Origin: a virus
Reading direction: 5' to 3' (one strand)
Virus record (IMG/VR): IMGVR_UViG_3300009085_000039
Coordinates: 1 to 50,183 of that record
Length of the DNA: 50,183 nucleotides
In this document: positions 15,390 to 21,920 of the stretch, piece after piece
Numbering within the stretch: the stretch's first letter is position 1
Layout of the letters: each line of letters opens with the position of its first letter
Position numbers and translations under genes: made by a program
Notes under the pieces: generated by a model
What the model was told of the DNA's origin: nothing
The model's input: the letters and a program-made list of their open reading frames with translations, nothing else
Databases searched by the model: none

Positions 15390-15596
15390 ATGGAAAATAC
15401 AAATAATAAACCGGATACATCCCACAAAATCAAATCGTTGCTTGCTCTTAACGGTAAAAATATGGATACGCTTGCACCTCTTTTGGGTGTCCATGTCATC
15501 ACAATCTATAACCGTATGAAAAGCAATTCCTGGTCGGTTGATGATATAAATAAAATCGCCGCTCATCACAATATTGACCCTAAAGACCTTATCTGA
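15390..15596 (+). CDS. Cro/CI-like HTH regulator (first copy)
   Basis: A 68-residue protein with a helix-turn-helix (about residues 14-64): GKNMDTLAPLLGVHVITIYN, then SWSVDDINKIAAHHNI. It probably binds the operators between the divergent promoters just upstream. AAAGGAGG lies five bases before the ATG. It is about 38% identical over 56 residues, counted by eye, to the 21315-21509 regulator. First gene of the replication operon, so likely an autorepressor. Confidence 0.7.
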   Translation: MENTNNKPDTSHKIKSLLALNGKNMDTLAPLLGVHVITIYNRMKSNSWSVDDINKIAAHHNIDPKDLI

Positions 15597-15605
15597 GGAT
15601 GCGCC

Positions 15606-16301
15606 ATGTATAGAGGCTACGTTAAACTCTGGCGCAAATCCCTTGACGCCGGATGGTTATCAAACCATAAATTATGGACGTTTTGGTGTTGGTGTCTAAT
15701 GAAAGCATCCTATAAAGAAATGGACATGAGGGTTGGCTATCAAGAAGTTCATTTAATGCCTGGTGATTTTATCTTTGGATTGAACAAGGCATCCTCCGAA
15801 CTACGGATTTCAGTGCAATCCATAAGAACGATCATCACCGCACTCATTTCTACACAAAATATAACAGTCAAACCAACAAACAAGTTTTCTATTATTTCAA
15901 TAAATAATTGGGATACTTATCAGGCTGACGACAAAGACATCAACACTCAAATTAACACGCAACTAACAAACAACCAACAAACAACTAACACTCAACTAAC
16001 AACAAACAAGAATGAAAAGAATGTAAAGAATAAAACATATACCGATGAGTTTTTGAAATTCTATGCCGTGTATCCAAAAAAGGTAGGTAAAGATTTTGCA
16101 TGGAAGGCATGGTTATCCAAAAATGGGACAAGGCCACCTACGGACGTAATTATTTCTGCTATTGAACGGCTAAAAGTTACTGAACAATGGATTAAGAATA
16201 ACGGTCAATATATTCCCAATCCGGCAACATGGTTGAATCGTGGTGGGTGGGATGATGATTACAGTTTATTTAATGGTGATCCATTCAAAGGAGCATTATG
16301 A
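15606..16301 (+). CDS. Replication initiator / replisome organiser
   Basis: A 231-residue protein of the phage O / DnaD-like class. The N-terminal 100 residues resemble a winged-helix DNA-binding domain (ASSELRISVQSIRTIITALI). A Gln/Asn/Thr-rich linker (about 115-140) is encoded by tandem 11-bp repeats. The C-terminus has the pattern FYAVYPKKVGKDFAWKAW followed by IPNPATWLNRGGW, typical of phage initiator or helicase-loader proteins. It overlaps the primase-helicase gene by four bases, which fits a two-gene replication unit. Confidence 0.75.
   Translation: MYRGYVKLWRKSLDAGWLSNHKLWTFWCWCLMKASYKEMDMRVGYQEVHLMPGDFIFGLNKASSELRISVQSIRTIITALISTQNITVKPTNKFSIISINNWDTYQADDKDINTQINTQLTNNQQTTNTQLTTNKNEKNVKNKTYTDEFLKFYAVYPKKVGKDFAWKAWLSKNGTRPPTDVIISAIERLKVTEQWIKNNGQYIPNPATWLNRGGWDDDYSLFNGDPFKGAL
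15960..16003 (+). repeat. Four tandem 11-bp iterons, candidate origin
   Basis: The units are CAACTAACAAA (15960), CAACCAACAAA (15971), CAACTAACACT (15982) and CAACTAACAAC (15993), exactly 11 bases apart. A degenerate unit precedes them at 15949. An AT-rich stretch lies about 50-80 bases upstream (15880-15912). Iterons inside the initiator gene are the usual origin layout in lambdoid and lactococcal phages. Three units span 33 bases, so the protein linker frame is preserved. Confidence 0.6.
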
Positions 16302-17938
16302 CAGTACGAGATTATTTAATCAAAAAGAGTATTGAGTTTAAGATGCGTGGCGATGAAGCGGTAGCGAATTGCCCGTTTTGTTTCGATACGGAAAAGAAGT
16401 TTGCAATCAATGTTAAAAGTGGCGCGTTCAAATGTCTGCATGAAAACTCTTGCGGAGTTTCAGGATCATTTTGGGATTTCCAGAAGAGAATGGGTGATGA
16501 ACCTAAAAGGATAGGAGATAATGTCCATTTTGTTGGAAAGCGAAAATCATATAAAAAAGTAACGGTTACGGTGGCGAAAATAACAAATCCTGTGACGGAG
16601 TATCTTGAAAAGACCCGTGGGTTTTCAAAAGGGACAATAGAATATTTCAATATTGGGGCAAAGGGAACGGATACGGTAGAGATACCGTTCTATAAAAATG
16701 GTGTCCTTGTTAATATAAAGTACCGAAGCATAAAAGATAAACATAACATGTGGCAAGAAAAAGAAGCAGAGCAGGTTTTATTAAATAGGGATAATGTGGA
16801 AGGTGACACGCTTATTATTTGTGAAGGAGAGTATGACTGTATGGCTCTCCATCAGTACGGAATCAAAGCTGTTACGTCCATACCTTCAGGGGCGGGAAAT
16901 TTCGATTGGGTGGAAAACGAATGGGATTATATAGATAAATTTAGACAGATAGTTATTTGCTTTGATGATGATCCAGCAGGTGAAACAAAAGCGAGAGAGC
17001 TTGTCGCAAAGATAGGTAGCTGGAAATGCAAGGGGGTTATCTTCCCGTTCAAGGACGCAAACGAATGTCTAATCAATAATGTTTCAAAGGAAGCAATGGT
17101 TGAATGTATTGAATCGGCTCATGATTTTTCACCGGCAATGCTTTCTACCCCGTCGGCGTTTGCGGATGAAATAAAAGAAGTATTCAGTAATCCAGACAAA
17201 CTTAACGGAACTAAAACAGCATGGCCTAAACTGACAAAACTACTTGGTGGTTGGAGGAACGAAGAACTAACTGTATGGACAGGAAGAAGTGGAGCAGGCA
17301 AGTCAACTATATTAAATCAAGTTGTTCTGTGCCTTGCCGGAGAGGGTATAAATTCGTGCATTGCTTCTCTTGAAATGCCGCCTAAGAGTTACCTTAGATG
17401 GGCTTGTGTCCAGTTACTTGGTAATTGGAATCCATCTTCGGAGGCGGTTGATAGAGCGTTGGCGTTTATGGATAGCCGGTTGTATATCGTAAACACACAT
17501 GAGGAGATAAAAGAGACTGAATTATTCGACATTTTTGAGTATGCGGCACGAAAGCATAATTGTCGGCACATGGTTATTGATAGTCTTGTTAGGGTAGTTC
17601 TTGAATCGAAGGAAGAGCTTGAGGCGCAGAAAAACTTTGTGTCAAAATTGGTGTCATTCTGCAAGAAATTCAGTTGTCACGTTCATTTAGTCGCTCACCC
17701 ACGGAAGGGAATGAAAGATTCAGATAAACCGGATAAATCAGATGTAAAGGGTAATAGCGCGATAACCGATCTTGCTCATAACGTGATTTCGATTTGGAGG
17801 CCAGAAGAAGAATCATTTAAGGACGATCCATTGGGTGACGTCTTGTTGCAAGTATTGAAAAATAGAGAACTTGGGACAACAGGTAAGATAAGGATGAAGT
17901 TCGACAAGATGACAAAAAAGTTTAGTGATGGAGGATAA
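16298..17938 (+). CDS. Primase-helicase
   Basis: A 546-residue fusion that unwinds DNA and primes replication. In order: a zinc finger (CPFC at 25-28, Cys46, Cys52), a Toprim primase domain (CEGEYD near 176, CFDDDPAG near 221) and a RecA-fold DnaB-type helicase with Walker A GRSGAGKST near 329 and a MVIDSLVR Walker B near 428. This is the T7 gp4-like order. No DNA polymerase gene is seen, so the phage probably uses the host polymerase. Start has AAAGGAG upstream. Confidence 0.9.
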   Translation: MTVRDYLIKKSIEFKMRGDEAVANCPFCFDTEKKFAINVKSGAFKCLHENSCGVSGSFWDFQKRMGDEPKRIGDNVHFVGKRKSYKKVTVTVAKITNPVTEYLEKTRGFSKGTIEYFNIGAKGTDTVEIPFYKNGVLVNIKYRSIKDKHNMWQEKEAEQVLLNRDNVEGDTLIICEGEYDCMALHQYGIKAVTSIPSGAGNFDWVENEWDYIDKFRQIVICFDDDPAGETKARELVAKIGSWKCKGVIFPFKDANECLINNVSKEAMVECIESAHDFSPAMLSTPSAFADEIKEVFSNPDKLNGTKTAWPKLTKLLGGWRNEELTVWTGRSGAGKSTILNQVVLCLAGEGINSCIASLEMPPKSYLRWACVQLLGNWNPSSEAVDRALAFMDSRLYIVNTHEEIKETELFDIFEYAARKHNCRHMVIDSLVRVVLESKEELEAQKNFVSKLVSFCKKFSCHVHLVAHPRKGMKDSDKPDKSDVKGNSAITDLAHNVISIWRPEEESFKDDPLGDVLLQVLKNRELGTTGKIRMKFDKMTKKFSDGG

Positions 17939-17939
17939 A

Positions 17940-18338
17940 ATGGAATTAACAACCGAAGAATGGGAAGCTATAGCAGAAGCAAGGATAGCGATATGTGAGG
18001 AAAGGGAAATGTCGCTTGAGATAGATGCGCTCCTTATAGAAAAAGATGATCTTTCCAAGCGATTGGAAAAGGCGAATGAAGAAATAGTTAAGTGGAGGAA
18101 GTTACTGCGGGATTTAATAGAATCACTTGAGGCGGTTCATGACGATCCCGAATATCAAACGGTATGGACTTTGTATCAATCTCATATACCAACCGGATAT
18201 AGAGGGCGTAAATACACAAAGGAATTTGATGCGGCAAAGGAAGCATTAGGACCCAACAAAGAATTAAACGACCCTGAATTTCGGAGAGATTATGAGCAGT
18301 GGTTGGATGATTTGGAGGTGAAGTATGCGATTCCTTAG
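17940..18338 (+). CDS. Coiled-coil hypothetical protein
   Basis: A 132-residue protein. Residues 1-65 are an acidic coiled coil (LLIEKDDLSKRLEKANEEI). The rest is a mixed domain with no recognised family. The ATG at 17940 is preferred, behind GGAGGATAAA and just after the primase-helicase stop. The codons for LSKRLEK contain one copy of the dispersed palindrome (18052-18069). Confidence 0.6.
   Translation: MELTTEEWEAIAEARIAICEEREMSLEIDALLIEKDDLSKRLEKANEEIVKWRKLLRDLIESLEAVHDDPEYQTVWTLYQSHIPTGYRGRKYTKEFDAAKEALGPNKELNDPEFRRDYEQWLDDLEVKYAIP
18052..18069 (+). repeat. Dispersed palindrome, copy 2
   Basis: TTTCCAAGCGATTGGAAA, inside the 17940-18338 coiled-coil gene and on its sense strand. Seven-base arms flank GCGA, a GNRA-type loop if folded as RNA. 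It encodes part of LSKRLEK. Confidence 0.75.
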
Positions 18339-18528
18339 AAGTAAAAAGCAGAGAGCCATTAAAAAGAGGTTCAAAAAGACAGGGATACTTCCCGCAATCC
18401 CAATTGGTAAGAAGGATGGGCTTTACTGGTATAAATGCGTTATCCCAAAAGGAGTAGATGTCCCTATATTTTTTTCTGGATACACCCCTATGAAATACAT
18501 TCAGGAGGTTAAGTATGCGCGACCCTAA
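18325..18528 (+). CDS. Small basic hypothetical protein
   Basis: A 67-residue protein with a strongly basic N-terminus (RSKKQRAIKKRFKK), then a beta-rich part (YWYKCVIPKGVDVPIFF). GGAGGTGAAGT precedes the ATG. It overlaps the previous gene by 14 bases and the next frame by 14. No family is recognised. Confidence 0.55.
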   Translation: MRFLRSKKQRAIKKRFKKTGILPAIPIGKKDGLYWYKCVIPKGVDVPIFFSGYTPMKYIQEVKYARP

Positions 18529-18681
18529 CGAACCTTCAGCTTCAGATTGCGGGCACCATACAACGAATTGGACATCATCGACGAGAACGGCGAAGAGATA
18601 ACCATCTGTGATTGCACATCTTGCCGCCGCAGAAGGACGAGGGAACAGAAGGAAGAATATCTGATTGATAGGGAGGATTGA
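18515..18681 (+). pseudogene. Frameshifted small Cys/Arg-rich ORF
   Basis: The ATG at 18515, behind AGGAGGTTAAGT, opens a frame that stops after 28 codons. A -1 shift near 18530 gives a much more protein-like frame to 18681 (LRAPYNELDIIDENGEEITI, then CDCTSC and a charged tail), ending at the next gene's start. The clean continuation suggests a real gene of about 55 codons with one base lost, a sequencing error, or a programmed shift. A TTG at 18547 is an alternative start. Confidence 0.4.
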
Positions 18682-18683
18682 TG

Positions 18684-19172
18684 ATGGAACTGGCAAAGAG
18701 CCTTGATTTTTACGAGAAGCAGATAAAAAGCGGTGTTCGGGCGGGGTTACTGGGCGCGATTCATATCGGTATTGCACTTAAGAGGATTAAAGACGATAAC
18801 TTATGGGTGACAAGCGGGTCAAGGAACTTTGAGAAATACGTTTCTTCATCTCACGGCTTCTCCAAGAGTACCACCTATAACATGATCTCAGTAGCGGAAA
18901 AATTCGGCAAACATATCCTTGAAGATCCCTCTTTACAGTCCATCGAGCCGACGAGACTTATCCGGTTACTACCGTTTGTTGATGATTCCAACCCGTTGGA
19001 CTTGCTACATCAAGCGGCACAGATACCGGACGCACAGGGTTTCGACAATCAACTCCGAAACTTAGGCGGCAAGACCGGGACAGACGACCCGCACGAACAT
19101 GCATGGGAGTCAATCAATATCGAACAATGCTCCATCTGTAAACTCAGAAGGAAGGTGAAAGATGTCATCTAA
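18684..19172 (+). CDS. HTH protein, DUF3102/ParB-like
   Basis: A 162-residue protein. Residues 20-95 follow the pattern of plasmid/phage helix-turn-helix proteins: an IGIALKRIKDDNLW helix, FEKYVSSSHGFSKSTTYNMI, then a helix with AEKFGK. The C-terminus has a Cys pair (CSICKLR) and His, possibly a zinc site. DUF3102 and ParB-type domains bind DNA. GGGAGG is best spaced for 18684. It overlaps the HNH gene by 11 bases. It is a candidate binder of the dispersed palindromes, but that is speculation. Confidence 0.5.
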   Translation: MELAKSLDFYEKQIKSGVRAGLLGAIHIGIALKRIKDDNLWVTSGSRNFEKYVSSSHGFSKSTTYNMISVAEKFGKHILEDPSLQSIEPTRLIRLLPFVDDSNPLDLLHQAAQIPDAQGFDNQLRNLGGKTGTDDPHEHAWESINIEQCSICKLRRKVKDVI

Positions 19173-19626
19173 TAGGTCTAAATCGACATCTAAGCCACTT
19201 AAAAAGAAAAAGGCGGTAGGAGATACCAAGAAACACAGAAAGCGAATAGAAGGCGAATTAGACCGCCTTTGGGCGCAAATAGTCAAGGCTCGGTGGAACA
19301 ACAAATGTGGTTGGCCTGGGTGTCAATACAAAGAAGCACTGGCAAGTCACCATTTTTATCATAAAGCACACGGCCTTCGGGCAAGGTGGAATCTTGATAA
19401 TGGTATAGTACTTGACTTCTATCATCATATCCAGGTCGTCCATCGGAGAGGAGATACCGAACCGATAAGGGATGCCATCATTGAACATATCGGGCAGGAC
19501 AGGTTTGAGCAATTAAAGATCGACGTAAGAGGGATATGGAAACCATCTATTGAAGAACTTGAGTGTCTGAGGGATGATTTTCAGGGAATACTTGACGAAA
19601 TTACGGTAAAGGAGACAGGGATATGA
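19162..19626 (+). CDS. HNH/NinG-like nuclease
   Basis: A 154-residue protein with a basic N-terminus, a zinc-binding pair (Cys49, Cys54) and an HNH-type core: SHHFYHKAHGLRARWNLDNG with LDFYHH (His63-64, Asn80, His88-89). This matches small phage HNH or NinG-type recombination proteins, which may cut junctions or nick DNA. Its place after replication genes fits a recombination role. Confidence 0.65.
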   Translation: MSSNRSKSTSKPLKKKKAVGDTKKHRKRIEGELDRLWAQIVKARWNNKCGWPGCQYKEALASHHFYHKAHGLRARWNLDNGIVLDFYHHIQVVHRRGDTEPIRDAIIEHIGQDRFEQLKIDVRGIWKPSIEELECLRDDFQGILDEITVKETGI

Positions 19627-19763
19627 CAGGGATAGTTTGTAAGAAATGTGGGAAGAAGGATTGTAGGGAGTTTCTTATCTTAGGCGGATGGGTTACTTTC
19701 GTGTGTCCAGGTTGTGCGTTTAGTTGGACGGAGCCGGTGAATTTGCAGGAGGTTAAGATTTGA
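19623..19763 (+). CDS. 46-residue zinc-ribbon protein
   Basis: An ORF overlapping the HNH gene as ATGA. The product begins MTGIVCKKCGKKDC and has a second pair, CPGC, so it would bind one zinc ion as a ribbon. Last gene of the replication operon, followed after about 195 bases by a convergent terminator. Role unknown. Confidence 0.55.
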   Translation: MTGIVCKKCGKKDCREFLILGGWVTFVCPGCAFSWTEPVNLQEVKI

Positions 19764-19954
19764 ACGCAATCCCCTTTCTTTTTCTCTTGACCTGCCCTTA
19801 GCAAGAGAACCAGTGGGTCCCGATGTCAAGATCGGGGAGGGTAGAAAGCCGGTAACTACCGTGAAAGCCCCTTGACCCCCTCTGGATTTTGCACGTTCTT
19901 GATCTTCCCTAAGGCGGGGCGGACAAGTCGGTTAACACCTTTCCCCCTTTTAAA

Positions 19955-20083
19955 TACAAAAGCCCCCGAATCATATAGACTCCGAGGGCTTTTTATTCTA
20001 TCAGCGGTTGTGAGGCAGACATGATTTATATCAAGAACTGCGCCGCCGATATTTTGGTTACGGGTAATCATATCAAACCTCAC
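19955..20083 (-). ncRNA. Candidate structured small RNA
   Basis: A consensus promoter (20090-20118) predicts transcription starting at about 20083, exactly at the base of a long stem. It pairs GTGAGG with CCTCAC (20078-20083/20010-20015), ATGATT with AATCAT (20066-20071/20021-20026) and ATATC with GATAT (20048-20052/20028-20032). It would end at the 19958-19994 terminator, giving about 130 bases. An in-frame reading exists but runs through the terminator, so a coding role is less likely. Target unknown. Confidence 0.55.
19958..19994. terminator. Bidirectional intrinsic terminator
   Basis: AAAAGCCC (19958-19965) pairs with GGGCTTTT across a loop, followed by TTTTT on the plus strand and by TTTTGTATTT on the minus strand. 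It separates the plus replication operon from the minus small RNA and the DUF932 operon. Of the surrounding gap (19764-20155), 19764-19950 holds no gene; a small stem CCGAT/ATCGG near 19818 is the only structure seen. Confidence 0.75.
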
Positions 20084-20089
20084 GATTCC

Positions 20090-20118
20090 CCTATAACCGA
20101 AAATCAGGTTTTTGTCAA
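20090..20118 (-). promoter_or_regulatory. Promoter of the candidate small RNA
   Basis: On the minus strand TTGACA (plus 20113-20118) is followed after 17 bases by TATAGG (20090-20095). It lies downstream of the DUF932 gene in the same direction, so it defines a separate transcript. Confidence 0.7.
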
Positions 20119-20139
20119 TACCCTATTTTATCACCCCCT

Positions 20140-20157
20140 TTTCCAATTTCTTGGACT
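20140..20157 (-). repeat. Dispersed palindrome, copy 3 (GAAA centre)
   Basis: The minus-strand sequence is AGTCCAAGAAATTGGAAA. It overlaps the stop of the DUF932 gene. Sixteen bases are identical to the plus-strand copy at 23913-23928, so the two copies are inverted and bracket the DUF932-to-amidotransferase module. As RNA from the DUF932 transcript it forms a stem with a GAAA loop. Confidence 0.75.
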
Positions 20158-21175
20158 ACGCTGCGATTTGGTTCCATTCTTTCTCTGTTAGGTCGATTAT
20201 TCTTCCACCGATGGATTCATATTCAATCGCTCTGTCGTAATCCTCAGTGTTGTTCGCCATTGCGGTTACGGAGTTGGCAAGCCCCCATTGAGATAGGTCC
20301 CCGCCATTGACGAGGTTCTTCAAGATCGAGTCCTTAGCCGATACCGGCATGGAGTACCGTTTAGTGACGTCTTCGATGACTGCGACCAGAGGCTTCTCTT
20401 TGATCTTGTTTTCGGCGGTAAGTTGAAGTCTGGACATGGTTTTATCCCAAGCCACTTCAGACAAGGTTTCCCTTACCGTATCCCTGATCTTAAGTAGAAA
20501 TGCGTGGTTATCGGCATTTCGTGTATCAGCGGCGAAGTAGTCTTGGTCGATTTGCTTCCCTATATGGTATTTTCTCATGGCGGTATCTCTAATCATCCCG
20601 TTAAGGCATACCAACCTATAGATGAGGGGAGAGATATTTACCGATCCAAGGCCCACTTCTGAGTTGGAGATGATAAGACCTGATTGAACCACGTCGCCTT
20701 TTTTTACTTCACCTTGAAGTTTAGGGAAAACGACTTGAAGGTACATGCGTTTTTCAGTCACTTCCGCCGAAAGGACTTGAATATCAGGATACTCAAGAAC
20801 AACCGGAAGCGCGGTTTCAAGGATGAGGTCGTTATCAAGGGGTCTGTACCTGTCCGAAAGAAAGGCCCTTGCTTTTGAACCTACAGTCCTTACCATTCGG
20901 CTATCGGTGGCTCGGGCAAGCCATGTGTTGACGTTGTTTTCCCATAAAGCGGGTGTTTGGGTTTTCATCCGGTCATAATAAGCCTTTGGGATGTCGAGCT
21001 TTTCCGCCATTTGCTCATGGAAGATAGGGTTGATGTCATAAGCGTTTTGTCCATCGAACTCCAATTTCCCACCTGCTACGAACATATGGTCTGAGGGAAC
21101 GATGAAATCCTTACGTTGGTTTGCGGAGTTTTGTACCGCTTCCGCGAGTTTCATGATGCTGATTCCTTTGTTCAT
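20156..21175 (-). CDS. DUF932-family phage/plasmid protein
   Basis: A 339-residue protein of the DUF932 type found on phages and plasmids; its function is not established. Recognisable stretches are FIVPSDHMFV, SDRYRPLDND near residue 110, a LGSVNISPLIYRLVCLNG core and an RYSMPVSAKDSIL segment. The ATG at 21175, with AAAGGAGATCGAT upstream, is chosen; the open frame extends 103 codons further up through the promoter region, but that part is not protein-like. Divergent from the second Cro-like regulator, so likely repressed by it. Confidence 0.75.
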   Translation of the reverse strand: MNKGISIMKLAEAVQNSANQRKDFIVPSDHMFVAGGKLEFDGQNAYDINPIFHEQMAEKLDIPKAYYDRMKTQTPALWENNVNTWLARATDSRMVRTVGSKARAFLSDRYRPLDNDLILETALPVVLEYPDIQVLSAEVTEKRMYLQVVFPKLQGEVKKGDVVQSGLIISNSEVGLGSVNISPLIYRLVCLNGMIRDTAMRKYHIGKQIDQDYFAADTRNADNHAFLLKIRDTVRETLSEVAWDKTMSRLQLTAENKIKEKPLVAVIEDVTKRYSMPVSAKDSILKNLVNGGDLSQWGLANSVTAMANNTEDYDRAIEYESIGGRIIDLTEKEWNQIAA

Positions 21176-21206
21176 ATCGATCTCCTTTCTGTTTAGGGTT
21201 GACTCC

Positions 21207-21235
21207 ACAATAACACAAACCCCTTCAATAGTCAA
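21207..21235 (-). promoter_or_regulatory. Promoter of the DUF932 gene
   Basis: On the minus strand TTGACT (plus 21230-21235) is followed after 17 bases by TATTGT (21207-21212). Its -35 box lies in one arm of an inverted repeat TCAAGAA (21232-21238) / TTCTTGA (21260-21266) that also covers the -35 box of the divergent plus promoter. Confidence 0.6.
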
Positions 21236-21262
21236 GAATAATTCACACCAAGTATAAACTTC

Positions 21263-21291
21263 TTGACAATACCACCACAAAGAGATATAAG
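21263..21291 (+). promoter_or_regulatory. Promoter of the second Cro-like regulator
   Basis: TTGACA (21263-21268), 17-base spacer, TATAAG (21286-21291). Transcription would start near 21298, before the ribosome-binding site AAAGGAGG. The inverted repeat spanning both -35 boxes is the likely operator. Confidence 0.7.
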
Positions 21292-21314
21292 AACCCCAAA
21301 GGAGGATACCGCCG

Positions 21315-21509
21315 ATGGAAGAGATGACGACATCAATGAAAATAAGAGGGTTACTGGCATCAAGAGGATGGACGCAAACAAATCTTTCCGAATACCTGGA
21401 CTGCACCAGGGAAACTATTTCCAATCGTTTACGGGCAGATAATTGGAGCGTGAAGGATTTGAAGCGGATCGCGGAGTGCTTCAACGAGGATGTTTCCAGG
21501 CTTCTGTAA
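21315..21509 (+). CDS. Cro/CI-like HTH regulator (second copy)
   Basis: A 64-residue protein that is nearly all helix-turn-helix: GWTQTNLSEYLDCTRETISN, then NWSVKDLKRIAECFN. It is a paralogue of the 15390-15596 product (21 of 56 aligned residues identical by eye). It lies beside a divergent promoter pair in the same arrangement as the first copy. It probably controls the DUF932 gene and itself; terminators follow before the amidoligase operon. Confidence 0.7.
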   Translation: MEEMTTSMKIRGLLASRGWTQTNLSEYLDCTRETISNRLRADNWSVKDLKRIAECFNEDVSRLL

Positions 21510-21605
21510 CTGAATCAGAATCGATCTAAATTTTAACCTTTTTTATATTGGGGTACGATGGGCTGAGTAACGCCTTTCGTGCAACATTCGGATTCGTGCG
21601 CTTTG

Positions 21606-21631
21606 CGACCAAAAAAACGAGGGTCGTTTTT
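21606..21631 (+). terminator. Possible intrinsic terminator
   Basis: CGACC (21606-21610) pairs with GGTCG (21622-21626), followed by TTTTTC. The stem is short. It would end the second regulator's transcript. Confidence 0.45.
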
Positions 21632-21701
21632 CTTCGGGTGTGTTTTTCTTCTCTGTTAGTTATCTTAACACAAAAGGCCAAAAATTGCAAGCGGTGTTTC
21701 T

Positions 21702-21741
21702 GAGGTTCTGACCTTTGGAAAGGTTGTGACCTCTTCTTTTT
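21702..21741 (+). terminator. Intrinsic terminator
   Basis: A two-part stem pairs GAGGT (21702-21706) with ACCTC (21729-21733) and ACCTTT (21711-21716) with AAAGGT (21719-21724), followed by TTCTTTTTAT. It isolates the regulator from the amidoligase operon. The rest of the 21510-21786 gap holds no gene. Confidence 0.65.
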
Positions 21742-21786
21742 ATATCCTCTCAGTAAAATATATTTCATTTTGTGTGAAGATATTTC

Positions 21787-21815
21787 TTGACATTGTGAAA
21801 AGACATCTTTATATA
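21787..21815 (+). promoter_or_regulatory. Promoter of the amidoligase operon
   Basis: TTGACA (21787-21792), 17-base spacer, TATATA (21810-21815). The transcript would begin near 21822 and carry the 23-residue peptide, amidoligase and amidotransferase genes. No inverted repeat like those at the other two control regions was noticed here. Confidence 0.75.
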
Positions 21816-21837
21816 TGTATCGAAAGGGGGTCTTGAT

Positions 21838-21909
21838 ATGATTGAAAAAGTGATTTTCACCTATTTGGCGGCGTTGGTGGTTTTAATGTTTCTTGTCTAT
21901 TTTATTTAA
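21838..21909 (+). CDS. 23-residue membrane micropeptide
   Basis: The first ORF behind the promoter, with AAAGGGGG eight bases before ATG. The product (MIEKVIFTYLAALVVLMFL plus four residues) is a single membrane helix. It ends 11 bases before the amidoligase start. It could be a membrane anchor or target for the modifying enzymes, a toxin-like peptide, or a leader; nothing decides. Confidence 0.5.
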   Translation: MIEKVIFTYLAALVVLMFLVYFI

Positions 21910-21920
21910 GGGGGTGAATT

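Noticed and set aside
15960-16003. CRISPR-like or microsatellite repeat
   Set aside because: The units are 11 bases with no spacers and lie in the initiator gene, which fits origin iterons.
19800-19880. tRNA-like stem region after the 46-residue zinc ribbon
   Set aside because: A CCGAT/ATCGG stem is present but there is no T-arm GTTCRA motif or acceptor pairing. No tRNA was found in the window by eye.
19856-20083. A 75-codon minus-strand open frame between the convergent operons
   Set aside because: It starts at the predicted transcription start, runs straight through a good bidirectional terminator and lies on a nested stem. A structured RNA explains the stretch better.
20156-21484. A 442-codon version of the DUF932 gene
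   Set aside because: The upstream 103 codons cross the divergent promoters and the other strand's regulator. The ATG at 21175 has a strong ribosome-binding site and starts the recognisable protein.
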